This document shows, piece after piece, positions 7,370 through 15,746 of a DNA stretch of 28,707 nucleotides (its first letter is position 1; every line of letters begins with the position of its first letter). The translations under genes were made by a program, and so were the position numbers. Under the pieces are notes generated by a model. The model did not search any database. It saw only the letters and a program-made list of their open reading frames with translations, and was not told the origin of the DNA. Origin of the DNA: JBIQLO01 sp044464175 (GTDB lineage Bacteria; Planctomycetota; Phycisphaerae; Tepidisphaerales; Tepidisphaeraceae); the NCBI GenBank assembly GCA_044464175.1, contig JBIQLO010000026.1, positions 1-28,707 of the forward strand, given 5' to 3'.

Positions 7370-10300
7370 ATGCTCATGCTCCGCGCAATCGTGGGAATCC
7401 TCTTTCTGATGAGCGTTGTTCCGGCCTCCGCCGCTCTTCCGGCTGTCCTGCAATTCAAGGGAGATCGAAGCCTGAGCGCCTCCGTGCGCGGCAAGCCCCA
7501 AATCTCTGCCCTTGTCGGCGCGTCGGCCAGTCAGGTGAAATGGATCACGGGGCACAACAAAACCGGCGAGGGGATCCGGCTGCCCGCTTCGGGCAAACTC
7601 CGGATCCCGCTTGATGCGTTCTCCGGCGACGAGGGGACGCTGATGCTCTGGTTTCGCCCGGATTGGTCCGCCTGTGACTTCACCTTTCACCCGCTGGTGC
7701 GCCTCTCCCTGGCCAACGGAACGACAATGGAGTTGAAAAAAGGGTACAGCGCGGCAATCTCTCCCGACTTCACCTACTTCGTGATTCAAGGCCCCAGCGG
7801 GGGGGGCACGGCCAGCAGCGCGCCCGACACCCTCTTCTCCGCGCTGCAGTGGCGGCATTACACGCTTCGATGGAGCCGCGCGCAGGGAACCATGGATCTC
7901 CTGGTGGATGGAGGGCTGGTCCGCTCCGGCAAGTTGACGCTGAAGCAGAGCCAGCCTGCCAAGGCCACGATGGAACTGTTCGGGCAGGGACGAGGGGCCT
8001 TCGCTGACGTGCAACTGTTCGACCGGGCCCTGACCGATGCACAGGTCAACGACGCGGCGGGCATCGCCCATCGCGCCGATTTCCTGGCCGATCAGAAACC
8101 ACCCGCTGGTGGTCCCCCGGTCTCGACGGTCGCCCAGGAACGCACCTGGGTCGACCCGGCCAGCGGGGAAACGCTCACTGTAAGCGTCAAGGGCGGCGGG
8201 CCCGCCATTTACACGCCCGAGAATATCGCCCATCCCACCATCACGCCGCACACCGCCTGGGCCAAGCCGCTGGCGGGACGATCCTTGAGTGTTCTGCTCG
8301 TTCTGAAGAACAGCTATTACGAGGCCGACAGCAGCCTGCGCGAGGGTGTGGAATTGTGGCAGCGCCTCGGCGCCCATATCGACATCGCCAACACTCCAAG
8401 CCGGGAACTGTTTGCCCGCCACTACGATGCGATCGTGGTCTCCCAGCAGGGACGGGGCAAAGGAGCGCAGGTTCTGGGATGGTCCAGTCTCGACCCATCC
8501 CTTCGCCGGTGGATTCTGGCGCAGGTCCAGTCGGGAAAAGCCGGCTTGGTCCTGGCATACCCCACCGGCCTGGATGCCACGTTGAATCAGTGGCTCGCCA
8601 CGCTATCCCCTGCAGACAACGCGCCCGTCATCCGCGGTTTCCCCGCCGGCGCTACCTATGCCCACAACGCTCCGGAACAGTTCAAAGTGTATGATCTGGG
8701 CCCGGATTATTACGAAACCGAAAAAGGGTTGAGCCAGGCGGTCCAGTGTCTTCAGAAGGAGAACACGCGGGTCGTCAAGCTCAATTACACGCCCGGCGGG
8801 TGGGCCATCAACATGGGCCTGACCCCCGATACCCCCCTGAATTCGGCCGCCAACGACGTCCAGTACGATTACTGGCAGGCCCTTCTCGCCCGCGCCATCC
8901 TCTTTGTTGCAGGCCATGGCCAAACAGCGCGGATCACATCCATCTCGCCTCAAGGCCGAAATTGGATTGTCACCACCATCGGCGCGCCCGCCGGCGCTAC
9001 CCTGTTCGTCCGCGGACGCGGCGGCCGGGGCAGGCTTTATTTCCAAAGCACCAGCCCTCTCGGTCGCGACGCGGCTCTCACCGTCCCCGCGCCATCCATG
9101 CCGCCCCATTCGGCCGTGGACGCCATCCTGTATGACGACAAAGGCGGTGTTCTTGACTGGTACTCGGTGGCCGTTCCTCCCAACCCCGATGTCACAATCC
9201 GGGCCGTCTCGCTGGACAAACCCTCATATGCCCGGGGAGACACGCTCCATGCCACGGCCACGATCCAGTCCCAATCACCCGGCCGCTACGAACTGCTGGC
9301 TTATCTCACGGACCATGAAGGCCGCCGGCTGGTCCGATCCGTTTCGTCGGTGGACGTTCCCCAGGGAGAAGGCAAGCTTTCCTTTCAATTGACGATTCCC
9401 GCTTCCTCCGATTCACTGCTGATGCGTGTGGAGGCACAATTGCTCCGCGACGGAAGGATCGTCGCCACCCACAGCGCCGATTGCTCCGTGCCGGCCGCCT
9501 CCGATGAAGGCTATTTCAGCGGCATGAGCGCCGGCCCGACCGGCAACCGCTTCCTCATGCGCTATGCCCGCCGCTGGTTTCGAAATGATTATGGCTTGAA
9601 CCTGGTCCTCCGGCAGGGAAAGCATGCCTACGGCGTCCCCGCCCGCGACAACCTGCGCTACATTGAATACACCACCACCCTCGGCCTGCCCTTCACCGAG
9701 GAGAAGCTCAAAGATTGGATGGAGGATTGGAACCAGTTCTTCCCCAAGCACCTGCTGGCCGATATGAATGAGGTCCGCCCATACCACCCCCTTTTCTACA
9801 GCCTGGGCGAAGAACATCTTATGGGCGTCTGGTCCAGCCAATTGCCGGCAGTCACGACGCGGTTTCGCGCCTGGCTGGAGGACAAGTACCGGAATCTGGC
9901 GGCCCTGAACAGCGCCTGGGGCACCCAATACACCGACTGGACCCAGGTGCACATGCTTGCCTCGACGCTGGCGGACATGCAGAAAATCCAGTTTGACGCC
10001 GTGCGCCTGGACAACCGTCGCTTCATGGAGCACCTCTTCGCCGATAAGCATGCAGTGCTGGCAGACTGGTTTCATCACACCATTCCCCAGAGCCGCGTTG
10101 GGATTCACACCGGCTGGGACCTCTGGATGGGGCGCGGGTATGATTACTGGCTTCTCAGCCGGGCCATGGACTGCATGATGACCTACGAGGGTCCCCAGCT
10201 TCAGTACGCCCGCTCCTTTTTCAAAACCTCTTACGGCAACTGGTATCACTACAACCTGGGGGGCATCGGCAACGTCCGATTCAGTCCCTGGGTGCCGCTC

Positions 10301-11542
10301 CTCAGCGGCGCGCACGGGGTGATGTGGTATACCTTGGCCCCACAGCGATGGGGAGCGGTGGCCGCCGATCTGCGCCTCAGCGGCGATTTCGCCGCTTCCG
10401 GCGAGGAATACCGTCAGGCCGGACGCATCGGCCAGCTTCTATCCCGCATGAACTACCAGGATGACCAGGTCGCCATCCACTACTCCCAGGATTCCTTTCA
10501 GCGCGGCGTAGCCGACCTGACCTGGGTTCATCAGGCCTTTATCAATCTCCTTTTTGATAATGGTGTTCCCTTCAAATTTTATTCCTACCAGCAGGTGGCC
10601 GAGGGGGAACTGCTTAAAAAACATCCCAAATTGTTGATCCTGCCCCACTCCATCTCTCTCTCCGACGCCGAGGCCCGCGCTATCCGGCAGTATGTCCATG
10701 AAGGGGGAACCCTCTGGGCTGACGTTGAACCGGGCATTTACAGCGATCGCGGTCCCAGGCTCGAACACCCCCAACTGGTCGATCTGTTTAGCCATCTCCA
10801 ACCGCAAACCATGGAAAAGGGTCCGGCCGTCCAGGCCGGCTCATTTGGAAAGGGATTCGTCATCCTGGCCGATTTGAAGGACTACAACTACCAGCGCGAC
10901 ATCGGGGCAGCCCAGCCATACCTCAATCTGATGGACTGGATCATTTCAAAGACGGGTATTCAACCGGTGGCCCGCCTCCGGATGCAGGACTCTCAGCAGC
11001 CCGCCAACGGCATCTGGACCGCCGGCTACCAGCGCGGCGATCAAAAGTACGTGGCGATGGTGAAGGATTACCATCTGGTCGATCAGCAGCCCGCGCACGT
11101 GACGATGAACCTCGCCGCGCCCGCCTACTGCTACAGCATTCGCGACGGGGCTTACCTTGGCCACGGCCGCCAGTTCGAACTGGAATTGGCGCCCACCACC
11201 GGACAGGCCTATGCTCTTCTGCCTTACCGCGTCCGGCAGATTGAAATCTCCCAGCCCCAACCCGCTCAACGCGGCCATGATCTGGTCTTGATGGTCCGCC
11301 TCCAGGCAGAGGGGCAGATCGCGCCGCAGGATCTGCACCTGCTCCAGGGGAGCGTTTTTGCGCCGGACGGCTCGGAAGCGGTATCATTGCGCCGGCTCGT
11401 TCCTCTTTCCGCCGGAAGCGGTGCCGTGCGCCTCCCCATTGCCTATGACGATGCGCCGGGACGCTGGACCGTCAAGCTGCGCGATATCGCCACTGGGGTG
11501 GAAGTCCGGCACATATACAGCCTCCCCCCGGCCTCGGAGTGA
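7370..11542 (+). CDS. Secreted LamG + GH42-like beta-galactosidase-family enzyme
   Basis: A 1390-residue exported protein. The start at 7370 is fixed by AAAAGGAGA (7356-7364) and the signal peptide MLMLRAIVGILFLMSVVPASA, with cleavage after ASA. Domains in order: LamG/concanavalin-like sandwich (about 70-235, ending in FADVQLFDRALTDAQV); a flavodoxin-like stretch (about 305-420); an Ig/CARDB-like sandwich (about 600-705); a GH42-like barrel (about 710-1060) with LGEEH (E814/E815 as acid/base candidates), the signature RFRAWLEDKY..LAALNSAWGTQYTDW and MTYEGP (E940 as nucleophile candidate); a GH42M-like domain (LLILPHSISLSDAEARAIRQYVHEGG, about 1085-1120); and a C-terminal beta-rich region. It probably hydrolyses beta-galactosides or a related linkage outside the cytoplasm. 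Family-level identity is fair; catalytic residues are inferred from motif position. Confidence 0.75.
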   Translation: MLMLRAIVGILFLMSVVPASAALPAVLQFKGDRSLSASVRGKPQISALVGASASQVKWITGHNKTGEGIRLPASGKLRIPLDAFSGDEGTLMLWFRPDWSACDFTFHPLVRLSLANGTTMELKKGYSAAISPDFTYFVIQGPSGGGTASSAPDTLFSALQWRHYTLRWSRAQGTMDLLVDGGLVRSGKLTLKQSQPAKATMELFGQGRGAFADVQLFDRALTDAQVNDAAGIAHRADFLADQKPPAGGPPVSTVAQERTWVDPASGETLTVSVKGGGPAIYTPENIAHPTITPHTAWAKPLAGRSLSVLLVLKNSYYEADSSLREGVELWQRLGAHIDIANTPSRELFARHYDAIVVSQQGRGKGAQVLGWSSLDPSLRRWILAQVQSGKAGLVLAYPTGLDATLNQWLATLSPADNAPVIRGFPAGATYAHNAPEQFKVYDLGPDYYETEKGLSQAVQCLQKENTRVVKLNYTPGGWAINMGLTPDTPLNSAANDVQYDYWQALLARAILFVAGHGQTARITSISPQGRNWIVTTIGAPAGATLFVRGRGGRGRLYFQSTSPLGRDAALTVPAPSMPPHSAVDAILYDDKGGVLDWYSVAVPPNPDVTIRAVSLDKPSYARGDTLHATATIQSQSPGRYELLAYLTDHEGRRLVRSVSSVDVPQGEGKLSFQLTIPASSDSLLMRVEAQLLRDGRIVATHSADCSVPAASDEGYFSGMSAGPTGNRFLMRYARRWFRNDYGLNLVLRQGKHAYGVPARDNLRYIEYTTTLGLPFTEEKLKDWMEDWNQFFPKHLLADMNEVRPYHPLFYSLGEEHLMGVWSSQLPAVTTRFRAWLEDKYRNLAALNSAWGTQYTDWTQVHMLASTLADMQKIQFDAVRLDNRRFMEHLFADKHAVLADWFHHTIPQSRVGIHTGWDLWMGRGYDYWLLSRAMDCMMTYEGPQLQYARSFFKTSYGNWYHYNLGGIGNVRFSPWVPLLSGAHGVMWYTLAPQRWGAVAADLRLSGDFAASGEEYRQAGRIGQLLSRMNYQDDQVAIHYSQDSFQRGVADLTWVHQAFINLLFDNGVPFKFYSYQQVAEGELLKKHPKLLILPHSISLSDAEARAIRQYVHEGGTLWADVEPGIYSDRGPRLEHPQLVDLFSHLQPQTMEKGPAVQAGSFGKGFVILADLKDYNYQRDIGAAQPYLNLMDWIISKTGIQPVARLRMQDSQQPANGIWTAGYQRGDQKYVAMVKDYHLVDQQPAHVTMNLAAPAYCYSIRDGAYLGHGRQFELELAPTTGQAYALLPYRVRQIEISQPQPAQRGHDLVLMVRLQAEGQIAPQDLHLLQGSVFAPDGSEAVSLRRLVPLSAGSGAVRLPIAYDDAPGRWTVKLRDIATGVEVRHIYSLPPASE

Positions 11543-11547
11543 TTTTC

Positions 11548-13287
11548 ATGACCATCTCGGCCCAAAACGCTCAGACACCCGCCCAAGGTACGGCCAATCC
11601 CTATCGGGAATGTCTGGACAATGTGGTTGGTCAAATATTGAATTGGGATCCCATAGCGCTGACAACCCGACCGCGCCCCAAGGAAATCGTCCACTTTGAC
11701 GCCGATAGCGAGTGGTGCTGGGCCGAGGCCGCACAACATCTGCTGGCCATAGCGTACTCCTATCAATCCGGAGGCCGATGGCAGGGGGACCCCAGGCTGG
11801 TCGCGTTCGCCCATCGCTCCCTACGGATGTTGATCGAGGCGGCCACCGAGGACCGATGGTATCACCGCCGGCGCGGCAAGGGCGACCCCAATCTCGACCG
11901 CTTCACTCTTCTGCCGCTGATGGAGGCGTTCGCGTTGCTGCGGGAGAAAATTGATGCCAATCTGGCCGATGCGGTGAGGTGCAGAATCCTTGGCGTCCTT
12001 GAGGTGCAAATTCAGGAATATGGCCGGCCTTCTCGTGCAGTGATGTATCCCAACATGGATGCCTATTACAGCCTGATCATGCGCCTTGGCCACCACCTCA
12101 CGGGGGATCGCCGATTTCTCGACGAAGCAGCCGCCTTTTTAGACCATCTGGTCGACTCCCAGTTCGAGGATGGGGCATGGACCTACTACAAAGGCACCAA
12201 CCAATGCCCCGTCTATCACGATCTGATCGTAACGCTGCTGGGACGCATGGCCCGGTTGTCCAAAAACACGCGAATTCTCAAGCTGCTCCGCCGGTCCATT
12301 CCTTATTATCCGCTTGTGGTCCTGCCCAACGGATATTCGGAATTTCACACCGACCCCTGGTGGAAGCACCAATGGCGGCCTCAGTCCGCCTGCGGTCCCG
12401 ATGTCGTGGCGAGCCTGACGGGCGACGGCGCCAACCGTGCGCTGGGGGATCGCGCCCGCCCCCATTCCCTTTCCCTCCTGCGGGAACTGGACACGATTCC
12501 CCTCAATCAACTGATTCACTACGTCTATGCCGCTTGGACATGGCGACCCATTTCGCCTGCGCCACGACCACAGTCGGGGATCATTCTGGATCGCAACATC
12601 GAAGGACCGCGGGGGCGGTTCGAACGATGGTCCTGGGCGGCGACCGCACGTTACGGCTGCGACACGCTGGTCGGAGCTGTGGTGCATGACCCGTCTGAAG
12701 AAGGCCTGACGGCCCTCCTGGGCGTGGTTTCGGAAGTAACCCCCCGCCAAGGGGATCTACCGGATCGGGGACTGGTCCGAATGGGACTGGGCATGACTCC
12801 GCCGCAAACGACCGGCCACACAACCATCGACACAGCGGAAGCCCGCTTCCAAGCAAACTACGCGATGGCCTGTTTCCGCAGCATCTGGGAGGCCAAGCCC
12901 TTTCCCGTGCGGTGGAGTTGTCGCCAGCACTGGCGCCTGCGGCCGACGGAACTCGTGGGGCGTCTGGCCCTCACCTGTGAGGAGGACCCGTCATCATCGC
13001 GTCCCCTGGTCCGCATCCGGTTTGGGAAGGATCGGCGCCTGATCGACCAAGGCGGCGGCCACTATGACTACGGCCCCTTGCATCTGGAGATTGGCGCCTC
13101 GGATTTCCCGCTGCCCTCGATTCAGCCGGCCCCGATGGACCGCAATCGCCTGACCACCGAAGCGACGGAGCTGCTGTTGCAGCCATTCGCCGACTCCAAT
13201 GCTTCGGCGGGCCAAGTGTATGCCCTGGAGCTTCGGTTCTCGTTGAGTGAATCCGCCGTCTCAATCGATGCCGCGGGACTTAAATGA
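11548..13287 (+). CDS. Alpha/alpha-toroid-like protein of unknown activity
   Basis: A 579-residue protein that I cannot place in a named family. Its N-terminal two thirds are repeated amphipathic helix pairs with aromatic and His-rich turns (SEWCWAEAAQHLLAIAYSY, YPNMDAYYSLIMRLGHHLTG, FEDGAWTYYKGTNQCPVYHD, YSEFHTDPWWKHQW), the look of an (alpha/alpha)6 toroid as in GH88/GH105, heparinase II/III and related lyases. The last 150 residues look beta-rich, again like such lyases. No signal peptide. ATG 11548 is preferred because GGAG (11536-11539) sits eight bases upstream, inside the end of the previous gene; a GTG at 11539 is an alternative. The 5-base gap before it and the ATGA overlap with the next gene imply coupled translation and a shared pathway. 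Confidence 0.7.
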   Translation: MTISAQNAQTPAQGTANPYRECLDNVVGQILNWDPIALTTRPRPKEIVHFDADSEWCWAEAAQHLLAIAYSYQSGGRWQGDPRLVAFAHRSLRMLIEAATEDRWYHRRRGKGDPNLDRFTLLPLMEAFALLREKIDANLADAVRCRILGVLEVQIQEYGRPSRAVMYPNMDAYYSLIMRLGHHLTGDRRFLDEAAAFLDHLVDSQFEDGAWTYYKGTNQCPVYHDLIVTLLGRMARLSKNTRILKLLRRSIPYYPLVVLPNGYSEFHTDPWWKHQWRPQSACGPDVVASLTGDGANRALGDRARPHSLSLLRELDTIPLNQLIHYVYAAWTWRPISPAPRPQSGIILDRNIEGPRGRFERWSWAATARYGCDTLVGAVVHDPSEEGLTALLGVVSEVTPRQGDLPDRGLVRMGLGMTPPQTTGHTTIDTAEARFQANYAMACFRSIWEAKPFPVRWSCRQHWRLRPTELVGRLALTCEEDPSSSRPLVRIRFGKDRRLIDQGGGHYDYGPLHLEIGASDFPLPSIQPAPMDRNRLTTEATELLLQPFADSNASAGQVYALELRFSLSESAVSIDAAGLK

Positions 13288-15638
13288 GTAATCCTATGAT
13301 GAAAAAGCCGACATTGATGAACGCTTCCGACCAATTCGCCGACGTTCCCGACTGGGCCTGGACGGCCCGCGTGGCGGTTTTCCCCGGCGACAACATCGAC
13401 AGCGGCACGGAAAAGTTGCTTGATTTGACGGATGCCCAGATCGAAACCGCCTGCGCCCGCTTTGCCGCGCGCGGCGTCACGCTCCTGCAGGCCGCCGGAT
13501 TCCACGCCCGCATGATGTGGATTCCCTACCTGGAACGTCTGACAGACCTCAATCGCCGCATCACCGCCGCTGCCCACCGCCACGGCATGAAGGTCTTCGA
13601 CCACCACACCTGCAACGGCATGTGGCGCCACGTGACCGACCGCCTGAACGGCTGGTGTCCCGATGATGCCACCTGTGTCGACATCCGCTTCGGCCGGCGC
13701 TATGTCCCGGACCAGCCGAAATTCCTCTGCCTCAACCACCCCGAATTTCGCCGGCATTACTTCGATTACATCACCGATTACGTCGCCCGCACCGGCGTGG
13801 ACGGCCTGATGTGCGACGACATGCTCTTTTTCTATGGCCAGTATGGCTGCGGCTGTGACCATTGCCGCGCCCGTTTTCGTCAGGTGCTGGGGCAGGAGAT
13901 GCCCACTCCGGGACACTGGCCGTTGGATGATTATTCCAGCCCCCTCTGGCGCGACTGGATTCGCTTCCGTATGGACTCGATCATGGCCTTCAAGCGCGAT
14001 CTGCGCCAGCGCCTGCCGGATCAGTTCTTGCTCTTCACCGATTCCTCCGCCGCCGTTCTCGATCTAGACGACTGCCACCATGCCGGCCAAAGCCTGGAAA
14101 CCTTGGCCAGGGCGGGCGACCGCTGTCTGATCTGCGAGAGCGGGGGGTTCACGTTCCGGGAAAAGCTGCCGGGCATCTATTCCAACTACCAGAGTTGGGA
14201 GCAGATGTACGTCAACCGCAAGCACATGCAGGCGGTGGGGCGGCATTACCGGATTCCCTACATTCAACACCAATACCCCGCCACGCCCGAGGAAGGGTGG
14301 TTCTGCTGGGCGCTGAACAAGGTGACCGGCTTCCTGAACTGGCGCGATGATGCCTGGCACTATGGTGGCCCGCGCTACGCCGATGAATTTGCCCAGTGGA
14401 CCCCGGCCGTCGATCAGCTCAACTGGGAGGCCCGGCACGAGCATCTGTGGCGCTTCAACCAGGGCGCGGCCGAGATTGCGCTGCTCTTTTCCTTCGGAAC
14501 GAAGCTCAATCTCGGCGCAGACCCGCAGCCGCACGGTGAGGCGTTCGCCGGCTGGGCGCAGACACTTCAGGCGGCAGGCCTCTTTTTCGATGCCGTCATT
14601 GATGCCGACCTGGAACGCCCGGGGGCGCTGGACCGCTTCAAACTGCTCATCCTGCCCAACGCCGTCTGCCTTTCCGACGTCCAATTGGAGGCGGTCCGCC
14701 GATTCGTCCATGCCGGCGGCTGCCTGATCGCCATCCACCGGACCAGCCTGGCCGATGAAACCGGCGCTCCTCGCCCGGATTTTGGACTGGCCGACCTGTT
14801 GGGCGTCCATCTCTCCGACAAACCCCCGACCCTCCGCTCCGCCTGGCTGCTGGATCACCGCCAGAAGGAGAGCGGCTTCGGCCACAATCTGCCGCCGCAT
14901 CTGCCGTTTCAGCCGACCCTGTCGATCGCCTGGGAAGGGGAAACACCGGGGCGATCCGCCCTGGCCTGGGCGGAACTGGTGCGCGTTAGCTTCGGCTGGC
15001 CCACGATGCCCGCCACGGTCGAATCCCGCTGCGGTGCGGGGCGGGTGCTTTACCACCTGCCCCCCGTAGGACAGCTCGCCTACCGCGAAGGCGCCTATCC
15101 CATCTGGAACCGCGCGCCCGAAAAGGAGGAGATTATCCTGAAGGAAGAACCCGCCGGCGTGCGCTTCGAGGTGCGCCAGCAGCGCACCCCCGAGCGCATG
15201 GAGTATCGCTGGATCGACCACGGCAGCGAAGGATATCGCCGGCTGATCGTCAACAGCGTGCGCCACCTACTTTCGGAACCGGCTGTCGTTCTGGCCGGCC
15301 GGCCGGAGGGGCTCCTGTGCGAACTCCACCGCCTGGGCCGATCACCGGGCGATCAGGATCCTGCGGGTGATCTGGTGCTCAGCCTCTTGAACCTCACAGG
15401 CCTGCAGTTTCGCCCCGGCGATGTGATTCCGCCCGGCGTCCCTCCGGTCTATCCCCCCTTGAGCGGCGCCGCCACACTGCTCCTCCGCGACCAAACCTGT
15501 CACAGCGCGACGCTTTTCACGCCGGATCGCCCCGATCCACTCCCCCTGACTTTGGCCGTCGTGGATGGACGGGCCAAAATCGACATCCCCCTGGCCAAGA
15601 TCAAGCGTGTGGGATTCATCCAGATTGCGCGGGACTAA
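13284..15638 (+). CDS. TIM-barrel glycosidase-like enzyme with GH42M-like domain (GHL6-like)
   Basis: A 784-residue protein with no signal peptide. The first about 400 residues look like a TIM barrel: FAARGVTLLQAAGFHARMMW, HRHGMKVFDHHTCNGMWRH, and GLMCDDMLFFYGQYGCGCDHCRARF, with D178/D179 at a strand end and a CxCxxC cluster (possibly structural metal). LICESG (E285) is a second acidic candidate. Around residues 450-500 comes LLILPNAVCLSDVQLEAVRRFVHAGG, near-identical in pattern to the GH42M-like domain of the first enzyme of this operon. The last part is beta-rich. The architecture recalls the hypothetical glycosyl hydrolase family GHL6 joined to a beta-galactosidase trimerisation domain, but that label is from memory. 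The start overlaps the stop of the previous gene (ATGA), so translation is probably coupled. Confidence 0.72.
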   Translation: MSNPMMKKPTLMNASDQFADVPDWAWTARVAVFPGDNIDSGTEKLLDLTDAQIETACARFAARGVTLLQAAGFHARMMWIPYLERLTDLNRRITAAAHRHGMKVFDHHTCNGMWRHVTDRLNGWCPDDATCVDIRFGRRYVPDQPKFLCLNHPEFRRHYFDYITDYVARTGVDGLMCDDMLFFYGQYGCGCDHCRARFRQVLGQEMPTPGHWPLDDYSSPLWRDWIRFRMDSIMAFKRDLRQRLPDQFLLFTDSSAAVLDLDDCHHAGQSLETLARAGDRCLICESGGFTFREKLPGIYSNYQSWEQMYVNRKHMQAVGRHYRIPYIQHQYPATPEEGWFCWALNKVTGFLNWRDDAWHYGGPRYADEFAQWTPAVDQLNWEARHEHLWRFNQGAAEIALLFSFGTKLNLGADPQPHGEAFAGWAQTLQAAGLFFDAVIDADLERPGALDRFKLLILPNAVCLSDVQLEAVRRFVHAGGCLIAIHRTSLADETGAPRPDFGLADLLGVHLSDKPPTLRSAWLLDHRQKESGFGHNLPPHLPFQPTLSIAWEGETPGRSALAWAELVRVSFGWPTMPATVESRCGAGRVLYHLPPVGQLAYREGAYPIWNRAPEKEEIILKEEPAGVRFEVRQQRTPERMEYRWIDHGSEGYRRLIVNSVRHLLSEPAVVLAGRPEGLLCELHRLGRSPGDQDPAGDLVLSLLNLTGLQFRPGDVIPPGVPPVYPPLSGAATLLLRDQTCHSATLFTPDRPDPLPLTLAVVDGRAKIDIPLAKIKRVGFIQIARD

Positions 15639-15711
15639 CCCGAAGTAACGATGCCTGCCTGGTAATGCTGATCCTCAACCGGACCCCCGACGATTGCGTC
15701 TTGCCTCATCC

Positions 15712-15730
15712 TGGGGAACAATGTTCCCCA
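15712..15730. promoter_or_regulatory. Perfect 8-base-arm palindrome before the GH20 gene
   Basis: TGGGGAAC-AAT-GTTCCCCA is a perfect inverted repeat lying three bases before the ribosome binding site (15734-15741) of the GH20 gene, in the longest gap of the operon (108 bases). It could be an operator for a second regulator or an RNA hairpin that affects translation or mRNA processing. There is no T tract, so it is not a typical terminator. Confidence 0.5.
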
Positions 15731-15746
15731 ACTGGAAAGGATTGAA

